Virus record (IMG/VR): IMGVR_UViG_3300009610_000003
Span: 18,173-82,172 of that record
Strand: one strand, 5' to 3'
Origin: a virus
DNA length: 64,000 bases
How positions within the stretch are numbered: the stretch's first letter is position 1; the number at the start of each line of letters is the position of its first letter. The notes under the pieces were generated by a model. That model was not told the DNA's origin, did no database searches, and saw nothing but the letters and a program-made list of their open reading frames with translations. This document shows, piece after piece, positions 40,221-47,836 of the stretch. The position numbers and the translations under genes were made by a program.

Positions 40221-40553
40221 TTATGCGTGTATCTGTGTCGGCGACGGACTAAACACGTGGTGCACTATCGGCCCGACGATGAACGTTCCCACATAGTCAT
40301 CGGCAGCGTCGATTGGCACCTCGCCCCCGGTCGCCACCAGCACGATGGCGCGCTTTTCCAGCGGCATGTCCGGGGCGACGAGGAACCACACGCACAGCAC
40401 GCTGTCCGGGTCGGGACCAACGTGCAGTGCTTTCGCGCCCTGCGGTATCTCATGCACCGTCAACTGTTGCGCGGCCACGGGGTATTTCCAGATCGTACCC
40501 ATGGGCGGGCCGTTATCTGGCGCTGGCCCAGCACGGGCGTTTGTCGTTTGCAT
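40221..40553 (-). CDS. DUF7352-like protein, 110 aa
   Basis: GTIWKYPVAAQQLTVHEIPQ, GAKALHVGPDPDSVLCVWFL and FIVGPIVHHVFSP match a frequent small phage family (TIWKYPL...MPKGAxxLxVxxQ...LWxxVDP) of unknown function. Start at ATG 40553 has AAAGGA 7 bases upstream; the frame is open to 40571. An AAAAAGGATCG-type promoter lies just ahead. Confidence 0.7.
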   Translation of the reverse strand: MQTTNARAGPAPDNGPPMGTIWKYPVAAQQLTVHEIPQGAKALHVGPDPDSVLCVWFLVAPDMPLEKRAIVLVATGGEVPIDAADDYVGTFIVGPIVHHVFSPSPTQIHA

Positions 40554-40577
40554 GGATGTTCCTTTTCTCATCGGCGA

Positions 40578-40606
40578 AGCATACGATCCTTATTAATTCG
40601 CCGCCA
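40578..40606 (-). promoter_or_regulatory. AAAAAGGATCG-type promoter before the DUF7352-like gene
   Basis: Minus strand: TGGCGG, 17-bp spacer ending TTAATAAGGATCG, TATGCT; the start codon follows 24 bases after the -10 box. -35 box is the weakest of the set. Confidence 0.55.
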
Positions 40607-40616
40607 GCTTATTCCT

Positions 40617-41756
40617 TTATTTGGTGACCTCGTAGCCCTTGTGAACGACGCCCAGTTTCTCGTCGCCTCGGCCATGGCTGGTGCGCCACCAGCGCTTTGC
40701 CGGGCACTTCTGGCAATGATACCTGTCCGGGGTCACCGGTTCCCACTCATGCGTGCAGGCGGGTATGCGGCGGCTTTGGCACCAGTGCCCGCGCACCGAG
40801 TGGTAGCGGTGGTGCCTGTCGGTGTGTCCGCCCTCGGTGACGCGCCGGTAGCTTTCCTGCGGGCTCAGGTGCAACTTGACGCTGTTGTGGCTGACCAGCA
40901 CCTGACTGTGCCCCTTGAGCAATATGCGCTTGTGCGGCTCGTCAGTGACCATCAGCACGTGCTTCGTGGGCCGCGTCAGCAAGAGCAGCATGATGATGAT
41001 CTGCTTCATGCTGCCAGCGGAAGAGCGCAGGGTTCGCAGCTTGTCCACGACCGTCATCTTGTCGAACGGCGGCTTGCTGTAAAATTCGAAGCTGTGGCTG
41101 CGGCAAATCTCGTTGGCCACATGCGTGTTCCACCACTTCCCCTCAAGACCGGGGTCGCCATAGATCATCTTCCGCAGCATCAGCCGCGACGTGTTCAGTT
41201 CCTGCGCCAGTTCCAGTTCCCGTTCGAACGTCATCGGGCGGTGCAAGTGGTAGATCAGCGGGGTGACGCCAACATCGTCCAGACCGAGTGCCGTGGTGGT
41301 TTTCCGCCGCGCCTCGGACGCCGAGTAGACCTTGCCATGATCGAAGAAGTAGCCCACCCGCGTGTCGGCGGTCGGGTCGTCGGGGTTCATGCCGGGGATG
41401 ACCTCGGCGTAGGCGCGGAAATCCATTTCCAGCCACGTAAGCTGGTGCGGCGGTCGGGCAAATTCATGCTGTTCCAGCATCAGCGGCGCGGCCTTATTGA
41501 CCAGTTCGCCGACCAGACGACTGGCCGGTGCATCCAGCACAAAGCGATGCGCCATGCGCAGGCTGAGCGGCGAGATGCCGCTGTAGTTCAGCGCCTTCTG
41601 GTTGGCCAGCAGCTTGTCGATCAGGTTGGGCTGCGGCTTGGGCTTCCTGACGAAGCCCCGCAGCAAGCCGTCGATGTCTTTCTGGGTGCCGCCGTGCGCC
41701 TGCTTGAGGGCAGTGCGCACGGTCTTTGAGGGGGTGCCAGCGGGGAAGGTGGTCAT
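40617..41756 (-). CDS. conserved phage protein, 379 aa, unknown
   Basis: Long N-terminal part with WLEMDFRAYAEVIPGMNPDD, VGYFFDHGKVYSAS, ELAQELNTSRLMLRKMIY, RSSAGSMKQIIIMLLLLT. C-terminal module YHSVRGHWCQSRRIPACTHE, WEPVTPDRYHCQKCPAKRWW has Cys/His residues suited to zinc and resembles the HxVRGHxR-type ending of phage and bacterial proteins of unknown role. ATGA overlap with the helicase upstream, so expressed with it. Confidence 0.6.
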   Translation of the reverse strand: MTTFPAGTPSKTVRTALKQAHGGTQKDIDGLLRGFVRKPKPQPNLIDKLLANQKALNYSGISPLSLRMAHRFVLDAPASRLVGELVNKAAPLMLEQHEFARPPHQLTWLEMDFRAYAEVIPGMNPDDPTADTRVGYFFDHGKVYSASEARRKTTTALGLDDVGVTPLIYHLHRPMTFERELELAQELNTSRLMLRKMIYGDPGLEGKWWNTHVANEICRSHSFEFYSKPPFDKMTVVDKLRTLRSSAGSMKQIIIMLLLLTRPTKHVLMVTDEPHKRILLKGHSQVLVSHNSVKLHLSPQESYRRVTEGGHTDRHHRYHSVRGHWCQSRRIPACTHEWEPVTPDRYHCQKCPAKRWWRTSHGRGDEKLGVVHKGYEVTK

Positions 41757-43351
41757 GACGCCACCTCTTCCACCGGCTTCTTGGCCGCCTTCATGAGGTC
41801 AGCCGGGGTCGGCATCGGCACGTCGATCAGGGCTTCCTGAGCCCGCGTCACGGCGACATAGGCGAGGTTGATTTCCTGCTCTTGCTGCCATTCCTGAACC
41901 GCACGCGGGGACGGGAGGATTTCGCCACGGCCCAGAATGTGAACCACCGGCCACTCAAGCCCCTTGCTCTTGTGAACGCTGCTCAGGATGACCTGACCAG
42001 CCGAGCCCTCAAGGGCGGTATCGGCGAACATGCCAGACACCATGGTCTGCATCTCGGCGACCGTCTGAAGGCCCTGCTCACGGGCACGTTCCAAGAGGCA
42101 TACGATGGTCGCCTGCTTGTCTTCGTGACGGGCCAGCTTGGCTTCATCGGCCCCGGCCTTGGCACGCTCGCGGGCATCCCACTTGATCAGCTTGGTTTCG
42201 AAAGCGTCGAGGCTCTTGACCTTCCAGCGTCCGACCAGATCAACGAGGCCCTTGCCGATTTCACGGCCTTCGATCTTGGCGGCCTTGCCAGCGCGGATGA
42301 GGCGGAAGCAAAGTTCCACCAGCGGGGCGTTGAAGCGGCACAGGACGGCATGGCCCGGCTGGATGGTATCGACCATCTGGCGGTAGCTGATCGCGCTCAC
42401 CGAGCCTTCCAGCGCCGTAGGTGCGGCGTGGATGTGATCGACGTACTGACGAGCGACGGCAACCACCGCCTGCGGGCAGCGCCATGACACCGACAGCGAC
42501 ATCGTGGCCGCACCGAAAATCTGCCGGATCAAATCAAGCGAGCGGTTATCGGCACCGGTAAATCCGAAAATGGCCTGATGGGGGTCGCCAACCGCGACGA
42601 GCCTGCCCGTGCCCGGCTTGAGCATCCGGCGGGCAATTTCGCGACGAACGGAATTCGTATCCTGCGCCTCGTCAATCAGAACCCAGTCTTTTTTCCAAAA
42701 ACGAAGGTTCATCAGCAGGGGGAGGTAGCACATATCATCGAAGTCAATGATCGTGCGCTGAGCGTTCGAAGCCTTCAGGGCGGCATCGGCGAGCGACACC
42801 AGCGTGTTGATGTCATAGTCGTCGGACAGGCCATCGGCCACATCGTGGCGGTTGATAAGCTCAACCCAGTAATGGGGCTTCACGATTTCGACCAAGCCAC
42901 GGCAAAAGAAACCGGTCTGCTTGGCAAGCGACACCAGCTTGCAGATCGCACCAGCTTCCCCGGCCTCGGGCTCGCGGTTCATGTCCGCGAACATTTCGTT
43001 CACGATGTTCATGACCTTTTTGCCCTTGTCGTCCACCGTGAAACCAGTGGCCTTCAGGGCGTAACGCAGGGCCGAGAAGCCAGCGGAATGGAAAGTAGCA
43101 GCGGTCTTGCCGTTGCTGCCCATGGCTTCCAAGCCCATGTCGGCGAGGCGGCCCTTAAGCTCAGCGGCCATCTTGGTGTTGTAAGCGCCCAAGAAGACTT
43201 CGCCATTCATGCGCTTAACGCCTTCCATCAGGGTGGAAGTCTTGCCAGCGCCCGCGACGGCCTCAAGAACGCATGAGCCCGTGCCGTTAGAAATCCAGTC
43301 AAGGAAGACGGCCTGTTCCGGCGACGGGGTGAAAACTTTGGTGGTGGTCAT
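41753..43351 (-). CDS. SF1 (UvrD/Rep-like) DNA helicase, 532 aa
   Basis: ATP-driven 3'-5' helicase motifs: TPSPEQAVFLDW (Q motif), AVAGAGKTST (Walker A, 34-38), WVLIDEAQDTNS (Walker B), VAVGDPHQAIFGFTGAD (III), SVSWRCP (IV), SVHKSKGLEWPVVHI (V) and NLAYVAVTRAQEAL (VI). Shorter than UvrD (about 720). First gene after a CCAACCAACCA leader on the minus strand. A second SF1 helicase is encoded at 47.8-49.4 kb; they are not close copies. Confidence 0.88.
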   Translation of the reverse strand: MTTTKVFTPSPEQAVFLDWISNGTGSCVLEAVAGAGKTSTLMEGVKRMNGEVFLGAYNTKMAAELKGRLADMGLEAMGSNGKTAATFHSAGFSALRYALKATGFTVDDKGKKVMNIVNEMFADMNREPEAGEAGAICKLVSLAKQTGFFCRGLVEIVKPHYWVELINRHDVADGLSDDYDINTLVSLADAALKASNAQRTIIDFDDMCYLPLLMNLRFWKKDWVLIDEAQDTNSVRREIARRMLKPGTGRLVAVGDPHQAIFGFTGADNRSLDLIRQIFGAATMSLSVSWRCPQAVVAVARQYVDHIHAAPTALEGSVSAISYRQMVDTIQPGHAVLCRFNAPLVELCFRLIRAGKAAKIEGREIGKGLVDLVGRWKVKSLDAFETKLIKWDARERAKAGADEAKLARHEDKQATIVCLLERAREQGLQTVAEMQTMVSGMFADTALEGSAGQVILSSVHKSKGLEWPVVHILGRGEILPSPRAVQEWQQEQEINLAYVAVTRAQEALIDVPMPTPADLMKAAKKPVEEVAS

Positions 43352-43405
43352 TGTGGTTGGCTTTCGTGGTTGGTTGGTCGGTGGGGGCCGCTGGTTGGGC
43401 GACCC
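43352..43405 (-). promoter_or_regulatory. CCAACCAACCA leader of the SF1 helicase gene
   Basis: Minus strand: GGGTCGCCCAACCAGCGGCC, then CCACCGACCAACCAACCACG and AAAGCCAACCACA before the ATG. Same leader as the plus-strand genes at 20899, 24245 and 25949, including the GGTCG/CGACC arms. Confidence 0.65.
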
Positions 43406-43525
43406 GATGTGTTCCTTACCCGTGCCCCGTTACGAAGTAAAGGGTTATTCGGATCGTACCGCGATTTTATTTGCCGCCCCCCGCCACGTCTGCTACAGAT
43501 GGTCGTAGCAGCTAACCCATTGAAA
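43406..43525. other. intergenic region between SSB and helicase genes
   Basis: Holds an AT-rich word (CGCGATTTTATTTG), a GGATCGTAC box in the wrong orientation for the flanking minus genes (43451-43459), and a weak 7-bp hairpin (CTGCTAC/GTAGCAG) past the SSB stop. No gene seen. Confidence 0.35.
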
Positions 43526-43987
43526 TCAAAAGGGAATCTCGTCGTCCAGAAGCTTACGTGTGCTTTGCTGCGAGGGCTTGGCCGTGACCTTGACATCGGC
43601 CTTGGGCCGACGCTCTTCCTGCCGGTCAACATCGCTCTGCGTGCTGCCCTGCGACATAAGCTGGACGCTGCCACCGAACCGGGGGACGACGATTTCGGTG
43701 ACCCACCGCTCTTGGTTGTCCCGGTCGAGATACTTGCGGGTTTCAATGGTGCCTTCAATGCACACTGTGTCGCCCTTCTTCGCGTACTGGCGCAGGAAGT
43801 TTGCGCCATGTTCGTTGAAGACGGTTACGTTGTGCCACTGCGTGCGTTCCTGACGCTCGCCCGTCTGCTTGTCCTTCCAGCTTTCGCTGGTCGCCACGCG
43901 ACACGTCACGAAGCCGTCACGGCCCTTGACCTCGGGGTCGGCACCGAGCCGCCCCATGATGATCGCCTTGTTTATGTTGATTGCCAT
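43526..43987 (-). CDS. ssb: single-stranded DNA-binding protein, 153 aa
   Basis: OB-fold of bacterial SSB type: NINKAIIMGRLGADPEVKGR, TCRVATSESWKDKQTGERQE, TQWHNVTVFNE, GDTVCIEGTIETRKYLDRDN. It ends with the acidic tip LLDDEIPF used to recruit replication partners. The frame is open further upstream, but homology and AGAGAAGGAACC before ATG 43987 fix the start. Confidence 0.93.
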   Translation of the reverse strand: MAININKAIIMGRLGADPEVKGRDGFVTCRVATSESWKDKQTGERQERTQWHNVTVFNEHGANFLRQYAKKGDTVCIEGTIETRKYLDRDNQERWVTEIVVPRFGGSVQLMSQGSTQSDVDRQEERRPKADVKVTAKPSQQSTRKLLDDEIPF

Positions 43988-44000
43988 TTCGGTTCCTTCT

Positions 44001-44303
44001 CTAACAGTCATTGACCAGAAGCTGGGTGGCATGGAATGCCGCCTGCATCTGCTTGAAGTCGGGTTTGTAATGCTCGCTGATCGGCTGGCTGGCGTAGCCG
44101 CTGACGATCTGCACGCCACAGCCCTCGCATTCCCACAGGTCGGCCAACCAGACCTTGTAGGGCGTCCAGCGGTGCGGTTCCTGCGTCCCCGGCAGCGCCC
44201 TGTGCGGGATGTCATCCCCTTTGGGCATCATCTCGGTGAGCGCGTAGCCATTCTTCTGGACGCGGAAGAACCGTTGGCAGCGGACGCAGACTGGCTTGGG
44301 CAT
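44001..44303 (-). CDS. zinc-ribbon phage protein, 100 aa
   Basis: CVRCQRFFRVQKNGYALTEM at the N-terminus and DLWECEGCGVQIVSGYASQP then ISEHYKPDF form a two-CxxC zinc ribbon. The combination (CVKCxRFFRxxKNGxxxxExMP...LWxCxGCGxxI) is a widespread phage family of unknown function. Shares one base with the gene before it (TGATG-like). Confidence 0.75.
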   Translation of the reverse strand: MPKPVCVRCQRFFRVQKNGYALTEMMPKGDDIPHRALPGTQEPHRWTPYKVWLADLWECEGCGVQIVSGYASQPISEHYKPDFKQMQAAFHATQLLVNDC

Positions 44304-44611
44304 TATCTCTCCTGATATTTCCGGTGCTGGAACCAGAACCCGGCGTACAGGTCGTGCAACTCGTCGTCGCGGACGCTGTCCTTGAAATTCGGGTAGTCGA
44401 TTTCCCGGACCCGCTTGGCGACGATGAACGCGAACAGCTTCTTGGTGACGAACACCCGGAACCGATAGTCGGTGTCTTCCGACCGGTGGACCTTGTAGCC
44501 GGGGAACAGTCGCTCAAGATGCTTGCGCTTGCGCGCCCGCACCTTGAGCAGGTTGGGCTTGGTTTCGTGCTGAACAGCCGAAACGAAAGCGTCGTTGAAA
44601 CATATCCACAT
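44303..44611 (-). CDS. conserved small phage protein, 102 aa
   Basis: MWICFNDAFVSAVQHETKPN, LLKVRARKRKHLERLFPGYK, IDYPNFKDSVRDDELHDLYA. The MWIxxNDAFxSxV...LxVRARxxxxLxxxFP...DYxNFKxSV pattern is a common phage family of unknown function, often next to the zinc-ribbon protein that follows here. Confidence 0.75.
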   Translation of the reverse strand: MWICFNDAFVSAVQHETKPNLLKVRARKRKHLERLFPGYKVHRSEDTDYRFRVFVTKKLFAFIVAKRVREIDYPNFKDSVRDDELHDLYAGFWFQHRKYQER

Positions 44612-44615
44612 TAGC

Positions 44616-44957
44616 TCAAGTATTCTCCTCTTCCCCTGATGGCGGTTCCCCCAATTGTGATTTACGTTGCTTCCGGCTAAGCTTATATCGTCTCATGATC
44701 TGATTGCGCAGCTTCATGATATGGGCGAGCTTGCAATCTTGAAGATCAATATACACACTATTTTCATGAACGTGACCTTGGGCATAGTCACGGATCATTA
44801 TGGCCATCAGCACATCATCAATTACCATTTTGCCTTCAACAGCTTCAAAGTCATAAATCGCCATTGCATAGCTTTGATATATCGGGTCTTCCCACAGCGC
44901 CTCGTTGATTTCATCAACGGCGTCGATGAGTGTTTCTGCCTTCTTGGCGGTTTCCAT
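44616..44957 (-). CDS. small protein, 113 aa, paralogue of the 130-aa protein
   Basis: ALWEDPIYQSYAMAIYDFEA, VEGKMVIDDVLMAIMIRDYA and a basic end (NQIMRRYKLSRKQRKS) parallel the gene at 46093-46485 (LVWENPDYTRLLTAVEDGSA, VEGSLVADDYAAARFLRDYA, VLRRYKLTRKLRKF). Order and spacing match, so the two arose by duplication. The gene is AT-richer than neighbours (44640-44830). Function unknown. Confidence 0.65.
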   Translation of the reverse strand: METAKKAETLIDAVDEINEALWEDPIYQSYAMAIYDFEAVEGKMVIDDVLMAIMIRDYAQGHVHENSVYIDLQDCKLAHIMKLRNQIMRRYKLSRKQRKSQLGEPPSGEEENT

Positions 44958-44962
44958 GGCCT

Positions 44963-46030
44963 TTACCCCTTCGCCATTTTACGTTCACGTTCCGCAGCCT
45001 TGGCCGCTGCCGCACGGGCCTTTGCCTCTGCAAAGGTTGCAGGCGGTCGCTGGAACATATCGACCGGCTTTTCCTTCTCGTTGCACAGCGCAAGCTCGTA
45101 ATGCCGGATGATGCGGAACGCCTCGTTGAAGTCGGCCACCAGCTTGGGGCTGGGGTTCAGGTGATGAAGACCATCGGGGTGCAGACATTTGACCAGCTTG
45201 CGATATTCATCAGCCGTCAGCACGCCCTTGCGATGCTTGATGGTGTTGAACAGTTCCTCATATTTCCGGTTCCAAGCAGGAAAGATCATCTCGTCCATGC
45301 GCTTCTGAACCTCAGCTTGCACCGCTGTTTCTAATTCCAGTTGGAACCGCTTTTTTTCAGCGCGTACCATCGCGTCGAACTTCTCCTGCATGGTCTTCGA
45401 CAGTTCAGGCTTGCTCTGGGGCGCATATTCCGCCCGCACACGCTCTTCGGTTTCCCGCCGCACGATTGCTTCCATGGCAATGATCGGGCTGACGTTTGCT
45501 TCCTCGCAGATCAGGGTGCGCGTGATCGGCTCACCCGCCAGCTTGCGCCGGTCATAGGCGTGCAGGGCGCGTTCCAGCGTCTCGCGTTCCTTGGGGTCTG
45601 GGTTGGCGTCAGGTGCCTTGGGCGCGGGCTTGGTGTCCGGGGCCTCGGGCGCGGGCTTGGCCTTGGCCTTCGGTTTCGCCACGTGGCGAAACCTAGACTT
45701 AAACTCCGTGCGGTGGATATGTCGCAAAGATCGCCGCTCGGTGGCTTCAAGCACCGCACGCGCCACCTCGGGCTGCTTACCCATGGCAATGGCGGCAGCA
45801 CGGTCATCGTCCGATAGCGCCAGTTTCTGTTCTTTCAGCCAATCGCCGAATTGCCGGTCAGCCTTGAACATGGCCCGCGCCTCTGCGAGGTACGTACACA
45901 AGTTCAGCGCGCCCCGCGCCCACTCGGCCTTTCCACGTTCACAGGCGAGCAGCGCCCCCCGAATTTCACCAGCAAGCTGTTCCAGCTTGTCGTGGTTCGT
46001 TGTCGATGTCGTCATGTCGTTCATTCCCAT
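44963..46030 (-). CDS. helical protein with in-frame palindromic insert and J-domain-like HPD, 355 aa
   Basis: N-terminal part (DKLEQLAGEIRGALLACERG, FGDWLKEQKLALSDDDRAAA, IAMGKQPEVARAVLEAT) then RFRHVAKPK (113-121) encoded by the palindromic element, followed by Lys/Ala/Pro linker, a coiled region (MQEKFDAMVRAEKKRFQLEL) and ADEYRKLVKCLHPDGLHHLN with FNEAFRIIRHYE, a J-domain-like HPD. This helical layout resembles phage and plasmid proteins of unknown function. Start at ATG 46030 is the best of three in-frame ATGs (46030, 46024, 46015). Confidence 0.65.
   Translation of the reverse strand: MGMNDMTTSTTNHDKLEQLAGEIRGALLACERGKAEWARGALNLCTYLAEARAMFKADRQFGDWLKEQKLALSDDDRAAAIAMGKQPEVARAVLEATERRSLRHIHRTEFKSRFRHVAKPKAKAKPAPEAPDTKPAPKAPDANPDPKERETLERALHAYDRRKLAGEPITRTLICEEANVSPIIAMEAIVRRETEERVRAEYAPQSKPELSKTMQEKFDAMVRAEKKRFQLELETAVQAEVQKRMDEMIFPAWNRKYEELFNTIKHRKGVLTADEYRKLVKCLHPDGLHHLNPSPKLVADFNEAFRIIRHYELALCNEKEKPVDMFQRPPATFAEAKARAAAAKAAERERKMAKG
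45668..45694. repeat. palindromic element, copy 2, inside a coding sequence
   Basis: Exact inverted copy of the 27-bp sequence at 19273-19299, with core GGTTTCGCCAC/GTGGCGAAACC. On the minus strand it is read in frame as RFRHVAKPK between a helical domain and a Pro/Lys linker, the kind of site where a short insertion is tolerated. Confidence 0.85.
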
Positions 46031-46092
46031 AGCCCCGTGAAAGAGGAAGAGGGGGTATCGCCCCTCTTCCAAGCTTCAGTTCCAGTTGCGGA

Positions 46093-46485
46093 TTATTCCT
46101 GTTCGCCGACGCCGCCCTCGGACGGGACGACTTCGCCGCCGACCGTGAACTTGCGCAGCTTGCGCGTCAGCTTGTAGCGCCGCAGCACCACACTCTGAGC
46201 CAGCTTGATGGCGTGCAGTTTCTCGTGTGCCACGCTCGGGAAGTTGTTTTCCTTGGCGTAGTCACGCAGGAACCGGGCGGCTGCATAGTCGTCAGCCACC
46301 AAGGAACCTTCCACAGCGCTGCCGTCTTCAACGGCAGTCAGCAGGCGCGTATAGTCGGGGTTTTCCCATACCAGATCGATGATCTGTTCAACCGTGTCGT
46401 TCAGGTTGGGAAGCTGCTTGACGGCCCGGTTGGCCCGGAACTCGTCGCGGGTCGCCGGAAGCGGCGGAACGTATATGTTTGCCAT
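46093..46485 (-). CDS. small protein, 130 aa, paralogue of the 113-aa protein
   Basis: N-terminus MANIYVPPLPATRDEFRANR, then LVWENPDYTRLLTAVEDGSA, VADDYAAARFLRDYAKENNF and basic VLRRYKLTRKLRKF. See the 44616-44957 gene for the matching half. TTCACTGGCC-side leader has GGAGAAAGTAA before ATG 46485. Preceded by an AAAAAGGATCG-type promoter. Function unknown. Confidence 0.65.
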   Translation of the reverse strand: MANIYVPPLPATRDEFRANRAVKQLPNLNDTVEQIIDLVWENPDYTRLLTAVEDGSAVEGSLVADDYAAARFLRDYAKENNFPSVAHEKLHAIKLAQSVVLRRYKLTRKLRKFTVGGEVVPSEGGVGEQE

Positions 46486-46524
46486 TTACTTTCTCCTTCA
46501 CTGGCCACAATGCCAGCGAGGAAT

Positions 46525-46553
46525 ATGATACGATCCTTTTTTCAAACCGGCAA
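46525..46553 (-). promoter_or_regulatory. AAAAAGGATCG-type promoter before the 130-aa gene
   Basis: Minus strand: TTGCCG, 17-bp spacer ending GAAAAAAGGATCG, TATCAT. Located in the 71-bp gap after the transferase-like gene; the ATG follows 39 bases after the -10 box. Confidence 0.65.
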
Positions 46554-46556
46554 ATT

Positions 46557-47438
46557 TCAACCAGCTTCGGCATAAATTCCGTTTCGAAACAATTGCTTCG
46601 GTCGGCCCTCGCCCAAGCGCGTGCGCTCGTACTTGTCGAATTCGCACAGCACGTTCTGGACATCCTGCCCATCGGGAACGGGCCAGCCCATGTTGACGAA
46701 CAGCGGTTCAAGCGCGTCCTGTAGCTCGCTGACCCGCAACCGGAACTCATCTTCCTTCCAGCTACGATCTTTGGGCAGGCTCATGACCCGGTTCATGCCG
46801 CGCTGGCTTCCCGGCCCGGACGCGCAGAACGTGTTCCAATCTTTCGCTTGTCGCAACACCCCGTGGTGCTTGGTATCGGCGACGATCTGCGCCGACATGA
46901 ACGAACCCAGCCCGTGCCACAGGCCGAGTGCCATGTGCCAGCCCGTCAGCGTGTCGCCAGCCTGCGGCCTGATCTTCTCGCGGCCCTTCCACAACGGCCC
47001 CAGCACATCATGGGCGAGGTACTTGGCCTTGCCGCCGGGCACGCCGCTGTGCGCGCCAATCATGTAGGCCGCGCCGAATGCCTTCTCACCGCGCTTCTGG
47101 CGGCTTTCCATGATTTCGATGAACAGGTCGGCATTCCATGGCAGGGGAACCCCGCCGAACGCTTCCAGCGTCGGGACGTGGTTCACATGCCGGGCAACGG
47201 CGAATGCGTGCCACAGGTCAGGCTCGTCGGCGTGCGGGTCACCCCAGTTCTGGCGCAGCCACGCGGTCACCGCGTCCAATTCCCTGTACACGTTGCAAAA
47301 TCGGAACTTCTGGAAGATCGGGTCGTCCGTCCAGTTCTTGGCAGGCTCCCCGGCTGTGCGCCGGATGTAGATCAGGTGCCGCTCCCGGCTGAAATTCCAC
47401 ACGTCTTCGACGCGCATCCGCTCGTTGATGTCGATCAC
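46557..47438 (-). CDS. thymidine-hypermodification family protein (HMUDK helical domain/aGPT-Pplase-like), 293 aa
   Basis: Helical protein with RHLIYIRRTAGEPAKNWTDD, FCNVYRELDAVTAWLRQNW, GEKAFGAAYMIGAHSGVPGG, GLGSFMSAQIVADTKH, TFCASGPGSQRGMNRV and DGQDVQNVLCEFDKYERTRL. The FCNVYRExD, SGPGSxRGxN and VQxxLCExxKY motifs place it in the group linked to 5-hmdU-DNA kinases and glutamyl/putrescinyl-thymine enzymes. Assignment is from remembered family patterns. GTG start at 47438 in GTGA with the NPKK protein, which suggests the two act together. It lies 6.5 kb from the main modification operon. Confidence 0.65.
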   Translation of the reverse strand: MIDINERMRVEDVWNFSRERHLIYIRRTAGEPAKNWTDDPIFQKFRFCNVYRELDAVTAWLRQNWGDPHADEPDLWHAFAVARHVNHVPTLEAFGGVPLPWNADLFIEIMESRQKRGEKAFGAAYMIGAHSGVPGGKAKYLAHDVLGPLWKGREKIRPQAGDTLTGWHMALGLWHGLGSFMSAQIVADTKHHGVLRQAKDWNTFCASGPGSQRGMNRVMSLPKDRSWKEDEFRLRVSELQDALEPLFVNMGWPVPDGQDVQNVLCEFDKYERTRLGEGRPKQLFRNGIYAEAG

Positions 47439-47779
47439 GCTGCCTTCTTCCTCTTCTTTTTCTTGGGGACCTCGGCCACCGGCACTGCGACCGGCTCTGC
47501 CTTGGCCTTCGGTTTCCGTTTCTTCCTCGGTGTCTTGGGCGGGGTCAGCTTGGTCGCCGGGGTGGTCAGCGAGATGAACCGGTGATCGAAGTCGTGGGTC
47601 ACATCGACAGACCACAGGCCAGCCGCCTTGGCCTCGCGAACGGTCATGCCGTCCTTGTACAGATCGAACCTCTTGTGTGCCGCCGACCCCTCCTTCTTGG
47701 GGTTTGCCCGGCCCTCGGTGATCACGTGGATGATCGCATCTTCCCGGATGCGGGGACGCTGCGGTTTTGTGGTTGCCAT
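47435..47779 (-). CDS. free-standing NPKK module with Lys-rich tail, 114 aa
   Basis: The NPKK module fills residues 15-70 (GRANPKKEGSAAHKRFDLYK, DGMTVREAKAAGLWSVDVTH, FDHRFISL) and is followed by a Lys/Pro-rich tail (PRKKRKPKAKAEP, KKKKRKKAA) typical of DNA-contacting proteins. It is coupled by GTGA to the thymidine-modification family gene. A weak relative of the promoter box (AAAAAGGATCGC) abuts its ATG and may act as ribosome site. Confidence 0.65.
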   Translation of the reverse strand: MATTKPQRPRIREDAIIHVITEGRANPKKEGSAAHKRFDLYKDGMTVREAKAAGLWSVDVTHDFDHRFISLTTPATKLTPPKTPRKKRKPKAKAEPVAVPVAEVPKKKKRKKAA

Positions 47780-47836
47780 TTAAGCGATCCTTTTTCGGAA
47801 TTGGAAACAACCAGCAACCCAAACATGCTTCAGGGC

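Noticed and set aside
40227-41729. 500-codon plus-strand frame
   Set aside because: Antisense of the 379-aa and DUF7352-like genes, which fit the overlap chain and known families.
43451-43459. GGATCGTAC box between SSB and helicase genes as another promoter
   Set aside because: It points to the plus strand where no gene begins, lacks the A run and has no matching -35 at 17 bp.
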